Shown here: positions 54,502 through 64,000 of the stretch, one piece after another
Layout of the letters: each line of letters starts with the position of its first letter
Position numbering within the stretch: the stretch's first letter is position 1
Assembly: GCA_944323395.1 (NCBI GenBank)
Contig: CALUSI010000002.1
Location: 1-64,000, forward strand
DNA from: Candidatus Gastranaerophilales bacterium
GTDB taxonomy: Bacteria > Cyanobacteriota > Vampirovibrionia > Gastranaerophilales > Gastranaerophilaceae
DNA: 64,000 nt
Direction of reading: 5' to 3'
Translations under genes and position numbers: made by a program
The notes under the pieces: model-generated
Databases searched by the model: none
What the model saw: only the letters and a program-made list of their open reading frames with translations
What the model was told of the DNA's origin: nothing

Positions 54502-56640
54502 ATGGATAAATCTTATTCAAAACTAGTTGATATTGCTTACAATATGCACGTTTCAGGTAAATTAGATGAAGCGTTAGATGTTTATAATAAACTTTTATCT
54601 ATAAATCCTGATGATTTAAATGTTAAGAATTTGTATGCACAATTAAATGTTGCAAAGAAAAACTATGATATAGCTTTGCAAATATTTAATGAAATATATG
54701 AAAAAACAAAGCTACAAGATATAAAGATAAATATTGCACAGATATATTTAATGAAAAATATGTATAAAAGTGCAATTGATATTTTAATTGATTTCCCTGA
54801 AGATAATAAGAGTGTTTTGAATATTCTTTCTGTTTCGTATTTGAATGAAAAGGAATATGACAAAGCAAAAGCTTGTTATAAGAAATTGACTAAACTTATT
54901 CCTAATGACTATAGAAATTTTTATAATATTTCTATATGCGAAAAATATTTAAACAATATTGAAGACTCTTTGAAATATGCATTAAAGGCTTTTGGAATAA
55001 ACTCAACTGATATTGATACAATTTTGCATATTGCATTAATTTATGAAGAAAAAAATGATATAAACAATGCAATAACATATTTCGAAAAAATAAATGAGCT
55101 TAAGGTTGACGAAAATATACTTTATCATATTGGAGTTTTATATAAAAAGATAGGTAATTATATAAAAGCAGTATCTTATTTTGATAAAGTTATTCAATTA
55201 AATCCTAATAATAAAAATGCTATGTTAAATATTGCATCTACTTATAAGTTTATAGATATGGCCAATGCTCTTGAAATATATCATGATATAAACAAAATAT
55301 ATCCTGATGATTTAACTGTTTATTTTCAAATTTACAGTATTTATTACGAAATGATGGATTTAAAAAAAGCACTTAATGTATCACTTCAATTAATCAGTAT
55401 AAATGCTAATGAATACATTTATTATATAATGGCAGCAGATTGCTATATAGAATTATTTGAATATAATAAAGCTATTGAATATTATAAAAAGGCTTTGGAC
55501 TTTGTTCCTAATAATATTCAAGTTCAGGAATATCTTGCGATGGCATATTATTCAAACGGTGATCTGAAGTTAGCTGATAATATTCTTTCTGATATAAATT
55601 CAGATTCTCATACTTATACATTTATTCATTTAAAATTGAGAAATTTACAGAAAGTTAAGACCGGATTTTATAAGTGGTGTACGAGCTATAGAACTGTAAA
55701 TGTTTTAAATAATAAGATTAGAAGTTTTTTCTATAAATTAAATTTAGATAAGAAGTATTCTATTACTGAAGAAGAATTTACTTCTCTAGGTATTCAATCT
55801 AAAGATAATAATAGTAATTTAATTTTAAATTTTTCGAAGAAAAATGCAGAATTAGACGCTGATATTACAAATAAGAATATTCTTATATATACAATGCATG
55901 GTATTGGTGATTTTATAATGTTTTCAAGGTATATAAAAATAATAGAAAATAAAGCAAAAAATATTATTTTATATGTCCCAAAATCTATTGAAAGGATAGT
56001 AAAATATAATTTTCCTAATATACAAGTATTTGTTCGCAATGAAAATATATCTGAAGCATTATATGATATTTCCATGCCTGAAATACTTACATTGAGTTAT
56101 TCCGGGACTGATTTAATGAATATTCCATATTCAAAAGGATATTTATCTGTTTCTGATGTAGAAATTAATGAAAAATCAAAATTAAATATTTTTGATAATA
56201 AAAAGAAAAAGGTAGGAATATTTTGGCAAGGAAATCCTACAATTCTATTGAATCGTTCGATAAAGTTAGCTGAACTTATTCCTTTATTTGACATTCCTAA
56301 TATACAAATATATTCTTTTCAAATATCTAAGATTGATGATGAATCTGAAAAAATAAAAAAAACATTGCCTTTAATTGATTTGTCATTATATATTAAAGAT
56401 TATACAGATACAGCTATTTTCTTACACAATATCGATATTCTTGTCACTATAGATACATCAATTGCACATTTAGCTGGTGCAATGGGGATTAAAACATTTT
56501 TATTACTTCCGTACGATAGTGAGTGGAGATGGTTTACAGATGAAGAGAAAACTCCATGGTATGATAGTATAAAAATATTTAAGCAAAAAGAACCAAACAA
56601 TTGGAAAGACGTTATACAAAGAGTTAAAAATGAAATTTAA
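54502..56640 (+). CDS. TPR protein with C-terminal GT9/GT41-like domain (copy 1)
   Basis: A 712-residue protein. Residues 1-380 hold about ten TPRs (first: YNMHVSGKLDEALDVYNKLL). The C-terminal part, about 450-712, is a GT-B-like domain with YTMHGIGDFIMFSRY, VGIFWQGNPT and ILVTIDTSIAHLAGAMG (645-661), as in the heptosyltransferase/O-GlcNAc transferase-related TPR proteins common in environmental bacteria. It may glycosylate proteins or surface polymers. It is 34% or so like the next gene by eye only in the ends. A -10-like TATCAT ends 6 nt before the ATG. It overlaps the next gene by 11 nt. Confidence 0.82.
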   Translation: MDKSYSKLVDIAYNMHVSGKLDEALDVYNKLLSINPDDLNVKNLYAQLNVAKKNYDIALQIFNEIYEKTKLQDIKINIAQIYLMKNMYKSAIDILIDFPEDNKSVLNILSVSYLNEKEYDKAKACYKKLTKLIPNDYRNFYNISICEKYLNNIEDSLKYALKAFGINSTDIDTILHIALIYEEKNDINNAITYFEKINELKVDENILYHIGVLYKKIGNYIKAVSYFDKVIQLNPNNKNAMLNIASTYKFIDMANALEIYHDINKIYPDDLTVYFQIYSIYYEMMDLKKALNVSLQLISINANEYIYYIMAADCYIELFEYNKAIEYYKKALDFVPNNIQVQEYLAMAYYSNGDLKLADNILSDINSDSHTYTFIHLKLRNLQKVKTGFYKWCTSYRTVNVLNNKIRSFFYKLNLDKKYSITEEEFTSLGIQSKDNNSNLILNFSKKNAELDADITNKNILIYTMHGIGDFIMFSRYIKIIENKAKNIILYVPKSIERIVKYNFPNIQVFVRNENISEALYDISMPEILTLSYSGTDLMNIPYSKGYLSVSDVEINEKSKLNIFDNKKKKVGIFWQGNPTILLNRSIKLAELIPLFDIPNIQIYSFQISKIDDESEKIKKTLPLIDLSLYIKDYTDTAIFLHNIDILVTIDTSIAHLAGAMGIKTFLLLPYDSEWRWFTDEEKTPWYDSIKIFKQKEPNNWKDVIQRVKNEI

Positions 56641-58648
56641 TTATCAGCAAATTTCTGATACAGCATATACGTTTCATAAAAAAAATATGTTTGATGAAGC
56701 CGAAAAACTGTATAAAAAGTTATTAAGTGTAAAACCTGATGACTTAAATGTTTTAAATTTAATTGGATTATTGTATCTTTCCAAAAAAAATACATCTGAA
56801 GCAATAAATTATTTATCAAGGGCATATATTCTAAAAAAATCATCATATATTGCATCTAATTTAGCAAAAGCTTATTATTTAAATTCTGAGATTGAAAAAG
56901 CAATTAAAATCTATAAACAAGCATTATCTTATGAAGAAAATGATGATATTTATTATTCAATTGCATTAGCATATAAGAGGCTAAACGATTATGATAATAC
57001 AATACTAAATTATAAAAAAGCAATTGAATATAATCCTAATAATTATTCAGCCCTATATAATTTATCCCTTGCATATAAGGATATTAATGATATAGATAAT
57101 GCAATATTTTATGCAGAAAAGTGTATAAGGATAAAAAATGATGATGACGATATTTTTGCGCTTTTATCCGGATACTATGAAGATAAAAAAGATTATGAGT
57201 CATCCATAGAAGCATTGATTAGAGCTACATTTATTAATAATAAAAAAAATATATATTTCTATAATCTTGGTGTTTTATTGTCAAAAATCGGGCGTTATAA
57301 TGATGCAGAAGTTGCATATTTAAAATCTATTGAGTTAAATAATTCTCATATAGAGTCATATATAAATTTGGCATCATTATATAAGGACAAAGACAATAAT
57401 AAAGCATTAAAATATTTACAAAAAGCTTATGATATTAATCAAACGGATGAAAATCTGTTATTAAGTTTAGCTCAAACTTTCAGATTGCTTTATAAGAATG
57501 AAGAAAGTATCGATATATTAGAAAAACTTATTCAAAATAATAAAAATTGCGCTGAAGCATATTCTCAAATTGCTATAAATTATATGGATTTGTGTGAATA
57601 TAATAAAGCGCTTGAAAATTACGATATTGCAATTTATTTAAATAATAAAAACTTAAACTATAAGCACGGAAAAGCTGTTGCACTCAAGTATTTAGGCTAT
57701 ATAGAAGAATCTAAGCAGATTTTAGAAAGTATGTTAAAAAAGCCTGATATATCACTGCAAAGCCAAATTACCCTTGGAATGCTATATTTAGCAGATAAAC
57801 AGTTTGAAAAAGGTATGCAATTATACACTTTACGAAGTAAAGAAAGTAAATTCAATGAAATATTCAAAGATAAAATGTGGTCTAAAGATGTTAATTTCCA
57901 AGAGAAAAAAGTTCTGATTTATTCAGATTGCGGCTTAGGCGATACAATAATGTATTCAAGGTTTTTACCAATTTTAAACGAAAAAGTTTATAGTTTAACT
58001 CTACAAACAGATAAAGAACTTTTGTCGTTGTTACAAAATTCTTTCACGAATATTAATATTATAAAAAAAAGCACATTACCACCTGACTATGATATTGTAA
58101 TGTCTTTGATGGATACTCAATATGCATTGAATATGGATTTTTCTCAAATTAAGAATACCCAGCCTTATTTAAAAGCGGATAGAAATCTTATAAATAAATA
58201 TTCTTCATTAGATATCTTAAAAACAAAAAATAAAAAAATAGGTTTATGTTGGCAAGGCAATAAGCGAATATTTAAGAACAGGTCAATTAATTTTGAATAT
58301 ATAAAAAAACTTATTTTAAAAGAAAACTGTACTTTCTATTCATTCCAAATACAAAGTGATATTCAAGACTTTGATAATTTTTATAATTTTAAAGATTATA
58401 TTAATGATTTTTCAGATACAGCCGCTTTGTTAATGAATATGGATTTAATTATAACAATAGATTCATCCGTTGCACATTTATCAGGAGCTTTAGGAATACA
58501 AACATATTTACTTCTGCCAAAGACTGCAGAATGGCGTTGGTTTTATGATGAAGAAAAAACAATTTGGTATAATAGTGTAAGAATTTTTAGACAAAAAGAG
58601 CCAAATAATTGGGAAGAAGTTATTGAAAGAGTTTATAAAGAAATATGA
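56630..58648 (+). CDS. TPR protein with C-terminal GT9/GT41-like domain (copy 2)
   Basis: A 672-residue paralogue of the previous gene, starting 11 nt inside its end. TPRs fill about residues 1-385 (LYKKLLSVKPDDLNVLNLIGLLY is the counterpart of the first repeat in copy 1). The C-terminal GT-B-like domain has YSDCGLGDTIMYSRFL, IGLCWQGNKR and LIITIDSSVAHLSGALG (605-621). The last 77 residues align without gaps to copy 1 (EWRW, DEEKT, QKEPNNW). A tandem duplication that diverged most in the TPR part would explain this, perhaps giving two acceptor specificities. Confidence 0.82.
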   Translation: MKFNYQQISDTAYTFHKKNMFDEAEKLYKKLLSVKPDDLNVLNLIGLLYLSKKNTSEAINYLSRAYILKKSSYIASNLAKAYYLNSEIEKAIKIYKQALSYEENDDIYYSIALAYKRLNDYDNTILNYKKAIEYNPNNYSALYNLSLAYKDINDIDNAIFYAEKCIRIKNDDDDIFALLSGYYEDKKDYESSIEALIRATFINNKKNIYFYNLGVLLSKIGRYNDAEVAYLKSIELNNSHIESYINLASLYKDKDNNKALKYLQKAYDINQTDENLLLSLAQTFRLLYKNEESIDILEKLIQNNKNCAEAYSQIAINYMDLCEYNKALENYDIAIYLNNKNLNYKHGKAVALKYLGYIEESKQILESMLKKPDISLQSQITLGMLYLADKQFEKGMQLYTLRSKESKFNEIFKDKMWSKDVNFQEKKVLIYSDCGLGDTIMYSRFLPILNEKVYSLTLQTDKELLSLLQNSFTNINIIKKSTLPPDYDIVMSLMDTQYALNMDFSQIKNTQPYLKADRNLINKYSSLDILKTKNKKIGLCWQGNKRIFKNRSINFEYIKKLILKENCTFYSFQIQSDIQDFDNFYNFKDYINDFSDTAALLMNMDLIITIDSSVAHLSGALGIQTYLLLPKTAEWRWFYDEEKTIWYNSVRIFRQKEPNNWEEVIERVYKEI

Positions 58649-60006
58649 TTACTGGTGAAGAATATATAGTAGAAATAGAAAAAATGCTCAATCAAGGCTT
58701 TTGTCTTGCTCGAATAAATAATATTCCAGTATTTGTATCAGGTGCTTGCCCTAAAGATAAATTACAAATAAAAATTACAAACATAAACAAGAATTATTTA
58801 ACAGCAGAAATTGTTAAAATAATTGAATCTTCACCATATAGAGTTAAGCCTGAGTGCGCTTTTCATAATATTTGTGGAAGTTGTGATTGGTTACATATTT
58901 CTTATGAAGAACAAATAAATCAAAAAAGAATTATAGTAGAGGAAACATTAAAAAAAATAGCAGGAAATAATGTTCAAGTTCAAAATGTAATACCCTCTCC
59001 CAAAATAAAAGAATATAGATGTAAAATTCAATTGCCCGTATCTCAAACAAAGGTTTCTGCACGACTTTTAAGTGGATATTATAAAAAAAATACGCACGAA
59101 CTTATCAATATAAAATATTGTCCGATGCAGCCTCCTATTATAAATGAAATTAATGAATATATTAAAGCAGAAGCACAAAAACTAGAAATAAGTGGATACT
59201 CTGAAAAGTTTCATAAAGGGCTTTTAAGACATATTGTTTATAGAATTTCGTCTGATTTAAGCCAAATTCTAATAATATTTGTTATAAATTCTAATAATAT
59301 TGATAAAAAATTAACTGCATTGTCAAAATCTATAATAGAGAATTTTCCTGTAGTAAGTGGAGTTTGTGCTAATTTAAATGTACAAAAAACAAATGTGATA
59401 ATGAGTAATAATACTAAAAATATTATAGGAACCGATTATTATATAGAGAAACTGTCAGAAGTTAATTATAAAATTAGTGCAAACAGTTTCTTTCAAGTAA
59501 ATCCATTATGTGCTGAACTTATATTTAATAAAGTTAAAGAACTAATACTTTCTAAAATTACTACCCCGACAATATTAGATGCATATTCAGGAGTTTCCAG
59601 TTTCGGTATTTGGTTATCTTCAATTGCTTCTAAAGTAGTTTGTATTGAAGAAGTTAAATCCGCCTCGGAAGATGCAAGAGAAAATGTAAAATTAAATAAG
59701 ATTGATAATATTGAAATTATTAATGGTGATGCAGAAGTTGAGTTTGATAAGCTTATAAAAAAAGCTATTAAATTTGATATTTCTATTACAGACCCGCCTC
59801 GAAAAGGTTGCAGTTTAAATTCTATAAATAATTTGATTAAAATTACTGCGAAATTTATTATTTATGTAAGTTGTAATGTCTCGACTTTGGCAAGAGATAT
59901 GAAAATACTCAATGAAAATGGTTTTAAAGTAATTTATATACAACCTGTAGATATGTTTCCTAATACATTTCACGTAGAAACAATTGTTATGTTTGAAAGA
60001 ATATAA
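58645..60006 (+). CDS. RNA uracil-5 methyltransferase (RlmD/RumA family)
   Basis: A 453-residue SAM enzyme that makes 5-methyluridine in 23S rRNA (or tRNA in some relatives). An N-terminal TRAM-like domain (1-60) is followed by the [4Fe-4S] ligands C71, C77, C80 (CAFHNICGSC) and C159. The methylase domain has FQVNPLCAE, SAM loop LDAYSGVSSFG, TDPPRKG and the catalytic Cys in YVSCNVSTLARD, then MFPNTFHVETIVMFER at the end. Its ATG overlaps the stop of the TPR-glycosyltransferase gene by 4 nt. The exact uridine cannot be told from sequence. Confidence 0.92.
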   Translation: MITGEEYIVEIEKMLNQGFCLARINNIPVFVSGACPKDKLQIKITNINKNYLTAEIVKIIESSPYRVKPECAFHNICGSCDWLHISYEEQINQKRIIVEETLKKIAGNNVQVQNVIPSPKIKEYRCKIQLPVSQTKVSARLLSGYYKKNTHELINIKYCPMQPPIINEINEYIKAEAQKLEISGYSEKFHKGLLRHIVYRISSDLSQILIIFVINSNNIDKKLTALSKSIIENFPVVSGVCANLNVQKTNVIMSNNTKNIIGTDYYIEKLSEVNYKISANSFFQVNPLCAELIFNKVKELILSKITTPTILDAYSGVSSFGIWLSSIASKVVCIEEVKSASEDARENVKLNKIDNIEIINGDAEVEFDKLIKKAIKFDISITDPPRKGCSLNSINNLIKITAKFIIYVSCNVSTLARDMKILNENGFKVIYIQPVDMFPNTFHVETIVMFERI

Positions 60007-60034
60007 AAAGAAACCTTTAAAAGGCTTCTTTTTT
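60006..60034 (+). terminator. Rho-independent terminator
   Basis: AAGAAaCCTT (60008-60017) pairs with AAGGcTTCTT (60021-60030) and is followed by a run of T. It starts right at the stop of the methyltransferase gene and ends the TPR-glycosyltransferase operon. Confidence 0.75.
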
Positions 60035-60063
60035 CCCATTTCCAATTTACAGTTGTAGTCATA

Positions 60064-60252
60064 TTAGTCAAGCAATGATTCTAAAATACTTGCATTTCTC
60101 ATTGCTATAGCATTTTCTTTAACTCTTTGTTTATGAATATAAGTTCTTAAAGCTTCACGTATCAATTCGCTTCTTGTCCGATTTTCGCCTTCAGCAACTT
60201 CATCAATCTTGCTTAAAAATTCTTCAGGCATTGAAATTAAAACTCTAGCCAT
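60064..60252 (-). CDS. Ribbon-helix-helix (CopG/MetJ-type) DNA-binding protein
   Basis: A 62-residue protein with the RHH pattern: strand MARVLISMPEEFLSKIDEVA, then ENRTRSELIREALRTYIHKQR for the two helices. AGAGG lies about 8 nt before the ATG. Such proteins are repressors or type II antitoxins that bind as dimers. The C-terminal tail (AIAMRNASILESLLD) could bind a toxin, but no toxin gene follows within the window: downstream lies the convergent methyltransferase operon. It is probably an orphan regulator. Confidence 0.85.
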   Translation of the reverse strand: MARVLISMPEEFLSKIDEVAEGENRTRSELIREALRTYIHKQRVKENAIAMRNASILESLLD

Positions 60253-60536
60253 TATATAACCTCTTTAAAAAATATTATTCCTATTTATATAAAAACATTT
60301 TCTTAAAAAAAAATGCTATATTTTATATATATTTTTTATTTCTGATTAAGGTTTATTAATATTTTTATGTATTTAATATTAATATAATTTTTTTGTTTAA
60401 AATCTATGCATATAATCTTTGTATACCTACTAGATTTATAATTTGTTAAAGAATATATATTTAATATTCACCATTTATAAAAAATAATAATGAAAGATTA
60501 AAAAATCATAAAAATAATATAAATAAAACCTTTGCT
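60253..60536. other. AT-rich intergenic region
   Basis: 284 bp of very AT-rich sequence between the RHH gene and the aminotransferase stop. It has poly-A and poly-T runs and TATAAT-like words but no frame of note and no clear hairpin. It probably holds the promoter of the RHH gene. Confidence 0.5.
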
Positions 60537-61625
60537 TTAACGCCATTCATTTATAACCTCAACTACCTTATGTATTTCAAAATCAGACATTACAGGTGAT
60601 ATTGGAATTGATATAATCTGATCATGTATTTTTTCAGTTACTGGATAAGACAAACTATTCCACTCTGAATACGCACTTTGTTTATGTATAGCTATTGGAT
60701 AATGTATATTTGTCTGAATACCTTTTTTTTCCATATAATTTCTGAATTTGTTCCTATTTCTGACACGTATAGGGAATATATGCCAGACATGAGATAATTC
60801 ATTGTTTATTTTAGGCAAAATAATTTTAGGATTTTTAATATTATCTCTGTAAAATTTTGAAATTTCTCTACGTTTAGTATTATCTATATCTAAATATTTT
60901 AATTTTACATCTAAAATTGCTGACTGAATTTCATCCAACCTTGAATTTATTCCTTTATATATATGATAATATTTATATTCAGAGCCATAATTAGCAATTG
61001 CTCTTATTTTGTTTGCTAGTTCTTTATCATTTGTTGTTATACAGCCACCATCGCCAAAAGCGCCAAGATTCTTACTTGGATAAAAAGAAAAACCTGCCGC
61101 ATCACCTAAATTTCCTGTTCTTTTGTTTGCATAATAAGCCCCATGAGCTTGCGCAGAATCTTCAATTATTTTTAAATTATATTTTTTTGCAATTTCCCAT
61201 ATTTCATTCATTTGAACAGCTTGTCCATATAAATGAACTACCATTATGGCTTTTGTTTTTTTTGATATCTTCTTTTCAATTAAATTGGAGTCAATATTGT
61301 AACTGTTTATATCAGGTTCAACTAAAACTGGCTTACACATATTTTCTGATATAGCAAGAATAGAAGCAATATATGTGTTTGCAGGTGCAATGATTTCATC
61401 ATCCTGTTTGAAACCATATCCTTTTATTATTAGATTTAGTGCATCAAGTCCACTGGCGCAACCAATACAGTATTTAGTACCAATATATTTAGAAAAATTT
61501 TTTTCAAAAGTTTTACACTCATTACCTAAAATATAGTAACCAGAATCGAGAATTCGTTTTATTCTATCCTCTATTTCTGGTCTGAATCTTTGATTCACTT
61601 TGTATAAATCTAAAAATTTAATCAT
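60537..61625 (-). CDS. DegT/DnrJ/EryC1/StrS-family sugar aminotransferase
   Basis: A 362-residue PLP enzyme that aminates nucleotide-linked 3- or 4-keto-6-deoxysugars. PLP site: K185 in [14 protein letters not shown] and D156 in [11 protein letters not shown]. Other family marks: [41 protein letters not shown] and HVWHIFPIR. The sequence is nearest in style to the FdtB/QdtB group (dTDP-3-amino-3,6-dideoxyhexose). No partner isomerase or acetyltransferase adjoins it. It probably supplies an amino sugar for surface glycan. Confidence 0.9.
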   Translation of the reverse strand: MIKFLDLYKVNQRFRPEIEDRIKRILDSGYYILGNECKTFEKNFSKYIGTKYCIGCASGLDALNLIIKGYGFKQDDEIIAPANTYIASILAISENMCKPVLVEPDINSYNIDSNLIEKKISKKTKAIMVVHLYGQAVQMNEIWEIAKKYNLKIIEDSAQAHGAYYANKRTGNLGDAAGFSFYPSKNLGAFGDGGCITTNDKELANKIRAIANYGSEYKYYHIYKGINSRLDEIQSAILDVKLKYLDIDNTKRREISKFYRDNIKNPKIILPKINNELSHVWHIFPIRVRNRNKFRNYMEKKGIQTNIHYPIAIHKQSAYSEWNSLSYPVTEKIHDQIISIPISPVMSDFEIHKVVEVINEWR

Positions 61626-61702
61626 TATCGTTCTTACATTTATAATTTATATTATTTGAATTAATAATCGAAATAGCGAAATAAAATGTATAACATATAT
61701 TA

Positions 61703-64000
61703 TCAAAATTTTTTAAGTTGAGCAAATTTTGCATCCAGAGCTTTTTTTCCTTGGTTTCCAAAGTCCACAATAATCATAGAAGAAGAACCAATTTCTTTTA
61801 TTTCAACAACTTTGCCAACTCCGAATTTAGAGTGAAAAACCCTATCTCCATTTGAAAATTCATTTTTTGATTGAAATGTTTGTTTAGGTTCATTTACTTC
61901 AGAAACAGCGGAGATAGCAATTTGTTCTGACTCTTTTCTTTTTTTCTCTAAAAGAAGTCGTTTTATAGGGTTATCTTCAAGAAGTTCTTTCATCTTTGCT
62001 TCTTCTTGTTTTTTTCTTTCTTCTGCATTTATTTGATTATTTTTGCTTTTTACAACAAAACTTGTATTGTGTTGAACTCTTTTTTGTGGCGCAATAAAAC
62101 CTTTGCCAAAGGATGTTGTTGCTTTAATACTTCCATCAGAATTTTCTTCTAAGCGTCTTGATTTTATTGTTTCTACAGCCTTTTTGAAAGTTGTATTTTG
62201 ATTATATGAATTATTTGAATTTGAATATTCAGATTCCGAATAATCAATTAAATTTTGAGGGATTTCCGATAAAAATCTGCTTGGATTGTAATATTTATAA
62301 TCACCCCACATTTTTCGTCTCTTTGCACAGCTTAAATAGAGGTTCTTCTTTGCTCTTGTAATACCTACATACATTAGTCTTCTTTCTTCTTCCATTTCAT
62401 TAGGTGCGTCTAATGAGCGGCTATGAGGAAAGATTCCTTCTTCAAGGCCTGACAGAAATACGGTATCAAATTCAAGCCCTTTTGCACTGTGAAGAGTCAT
62501 TAGTGTTAGTGCTTTTGTATCATCAACATAAGAATCAATATCACTTACAAGTGAAACTTGTGACAAAAACTCACCTAAGATATCATTGTCTTGGGGCACA
62601 AATTCCTTTGCAACACTTAAAAATTCTTGCAAGTTGTCAATTCTGCTTTCAGCTGTTGTTTCATCTTCTGTTTCTTTTATTTCCTGAATATATCCGGATT
62701 TTTCAAGAACATAGCCAATAAAAGCAGGTAAATCCATTTTTGTAAATTGATTTTGGAAATCAATAATTAAATTATAGAATGTAGTTAATTTTGTTTTAAC
62801 AGCAGAAGTAAATTCATCATATTCTTCAAGATCTTGAAGTACTGTCATAAACTTTAATCCTGATTTATCAGCAATTTCAAGTAATTTTTCAACAGTAGCA
62901 GGACCAATTGCACGTTTCGGAACATTTATTATTCTACGTAAGCTTTGTGAATCACTTGTATTATATATTAGTTTCAAATAAGCGATTATATCTTTAATTT
63001 CTTTTCTGTCGTAGAATTTTAAACCGCCAACAACTTTATATGGTATGTTATTTGCCATACAAGCTTCTTCAATAGCTCTTGATTGTGAGTTTGTTCTATA
63101 TAAAACAGCCATATCAGAAAGTGATTCAGTCAAAGATAAACGTCTGACTTCTCTAACAAGGTGAAGTGCTTCATCTGCTTCATCATTAGCTTGATACAAG
63201 CTTAGATTATGGCCTTTCCCTAAATTAGAATATAAATTTTTGCTAATACGTTGTTTATTATTGCAAATTACAGCATTAGCTGCTTCTAAAATTGTTTCAG
63301 CCGAACGATAATTCTGTTCTAATTTAATTAAATGTGTTTTTCTAAAAGTTGATTGAAGATTTAAAATTATTCTATAGTCAGCTCCACGCCAGCTATATAT
63401 AGATTGGTCGACATCGCCTACAACGCAAAGACTTTTTTCTTCCGGAATATCTTCTTCTTCTTTGTCATTAGTATAAATAGATTTAATTAACTTATATTGA
63501 CATAAGTTTGTATCTTGAAACTCGTCAACTAAAATATGTTTAAACCTGTTGAAATATTTTTCTCTTACTACTTGAGATTGTTCAAGCAGCTTAACAGCAA
63601 GAACAAGCATGTCATCAAAATCAAGTGCATTATTTGCTTGAAGTTGCTTTTGGTATTCCATAAATATTTGTGCATATTTTTCAGTTCTGTAATCTCTTGC
63701 TTTTGTAGCATAAGTATATGCGTCATACATTTTGTTTTTTGCATTTGAAATGATTGTTTTCAACAATTTAGGCTGATAGATTTTTTCATCTAAACTGCAA
63801 TTTTTTATTGCTGTTTTTAGAATGGAATTAGAATCAGTATCATCATAAATAACAAATTTATTATCGTATGATTTGCCGTTTTCATCTTTATATTCAGCAA
63901 TATCAGTTCTTAAAATTCTTCCTGAAATAGAGTGAAAAGTGCCAATCCACATCTTTTTGGCTTTTTCTTCTCCAATCATTTTAGAAAGTCTTTCTACCAT
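61703..64000 (-). CDS. pcrA: PcrA/UvrD-type DNA helicase, N terminus beyond window
   Basis: 765 residues are visible; the window ends at an internal Met (MVERLSKMIGEEKAKKMWIGTFHS), so motif I and about 80-90 residues are missing. Seen: motif II DEFQDTN (159-165), motif III GDVDQSIYSWRGAD, motif IV LEQNYRS, motif V TLHSAKGLEFDTVFL, and motif VI ERRLMYVGITRAKK. The C-terminal tudor-like domain (GDRVFHSKFGVGKVVEI..., about 715-765) that contacts RNA polymerase is present. Between motif VI and that domain is a Lys/Glu/Gln-rich linker of about 130 residues, longer than usual. It unwinds DNA in repair and removes RecA. Confidence 0.95.
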   Translation of the reverse strand: MVERLSKMIGEEKAKKMWIGTFHSISGRILRTDIAEYKDENGKSYDNKFVIYDDTDSNSILKTAIKNCSLDEKIYQPKLLKTIISNAKNKMYDAYTYATKARDYRTEKYAQIFMEYQKQLQANNALDFDDMLVLAVKLLEQSQVVREKYFNRFKHILVDEFQDTNLCQYKLIKSIYTNDKEEEDIPEEKSLCVVGDVDQSIYSWRGADYRIILNLQSTFRKTHLIKLEQNYRSAETILEAANAVICNNKQRISKNLYSNLGKGHNLSLYQANDEADEALHLVREVRRLSLTESLSDMAVLYRTNSQSRAIEEACMANNIPYKVVGGLKFYDRKEIKDIIAYLKLIYNTSDSQSLRRIINVPKRAIGPATVEKLLEIADKSGLKFMTVLQDLEEYDEFTSAVKTKLTTFYNLIIDFQNQFTKMDLPAFIGYVLEKSGYIQEIKETEDETTAESRIDNLQEFLSVAKEFVPQDNDILGEFLSQVSLVSDIDSYVDDTKALTLMTLHSAKGLEFDTVFLSGLEEGIFPHSRSLDAPNEMEEERRLMYVGITRAKKNLYLSCAKRRKMWGDYKYYNPSRFLSEIPQNLIDYSESEYSNSNNSYNQNTTFKKAVETIKSRRLEENSDGSIKATTSFGKGFIAPQKRVQHNTSFVVKSKNNQINAEERKKQEEAKMKELLEDNPIKRLLLEKKRKESEQIAISAVSEVNEPKQTFQSKNEFSNGDRVFHSKFGVGKVVEIKEIGSSSMIIVDFGNQGKKALDAKFAQLKKF

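Noticed and set aside
60064-60252. Type II toxin-antitoxin pair
   Set aside because: The RHH protein could be an antitoxin, but no toxin gene lies next to it.

Overview
This AT-rich window, with short intergenic gaps, a Gram-negative envelope gene set (TolC-type channel, MsbA-like ABC exporter, lipoprotein) and several proteins carrying a shared N-terminal tag (consensus DTVSFSG), looks like the chromosome of an uncultured Melainabacteria/Gastranaerophilales-type bacterium (non-photosynthetic sister lineage of Cyanobacteria, common in animal guts). The assignment is an inference from gene content and protein style; no ribosomal RNA is present to prove it.

Region 1 (1-24.0 kb) is an accessory, defence-rich island. 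It holds a tagged HELLH protein, a hipBA toxin-antitoxin pair with palindromic operator candidates, an unknown gene plus a DUF4186 gene, a complete Hachiman anti-phage pair (hamA nuclease, hamB helicase), several small unknown genes, an HNH-like zinc protein, an orphan Cas2-fold SinR-type protein, and a same-strand block with a PD-(D/E)XK protein followed by three different DNA methyltransferases. One of these methyltransferases has a nuclease-like N terminus. Next comes a more GC-rich transposon-like module: a compact tyrosine recombinase and XRE regulator diverge from a Mu-type DDE transposase, an AAA+ target-selection ATPase and a small helix-turn-helix protein. The island ends in about 450 bp of structured non-coding DNA beside a tRNA-Asn gene.

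Region 2 (24.1-38.4 kb) is chromosomal backbone: pdxJ, a tagged-style small protein, a TOPRIM protein, a WG-repeat lipoprotein, the proBA proline operon, a GlgC-like nucleotidyltransferase, an operon of uvrC, a radical SAM gene and a DUF815 ATPase, a cysteine-cluster protein, and folP with an N-terminal extension.

Region 3 (38.4-64 kb) is dominated by envelope and carbohydrate functions: a decayed Kelch-like gene, GT39 and GT2 glycosyltransferases, a TolC-like channel, a double-SIS sugar isomerase-like protein, a RelA/SpoT-like protein carrying the lineage tag, TPR proteins, UDP-glucuronate decarboxylase, an ABC exporter, a second radical SAM protein, a glycogen synthase with an unusual hydrophobic N-terminal extension, two tandem TPR-glycosyltransferase paralogues translationally coupled to an RNA uracil-5 methyltransferase, a ribbon-helix-helix regulator, a DegT-family sugar aminotransferase, and most of a PcrA/UvrD helicase running off the window end. 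Nucleotide-sugar enzymes, glycosyltransferases and transporters here probably cooperate in building surface glycans, while GlgA and the GlgC-like protein suggest glycogen storage.

The most interesting unexplained signals are the three-methyltransferase/nuclease block, the tag shared by unrelated proteins, the RelA/SpoT-like member of the tagged set, and a group of genes whose -10 box lies only 6-7 nt before the start codon.
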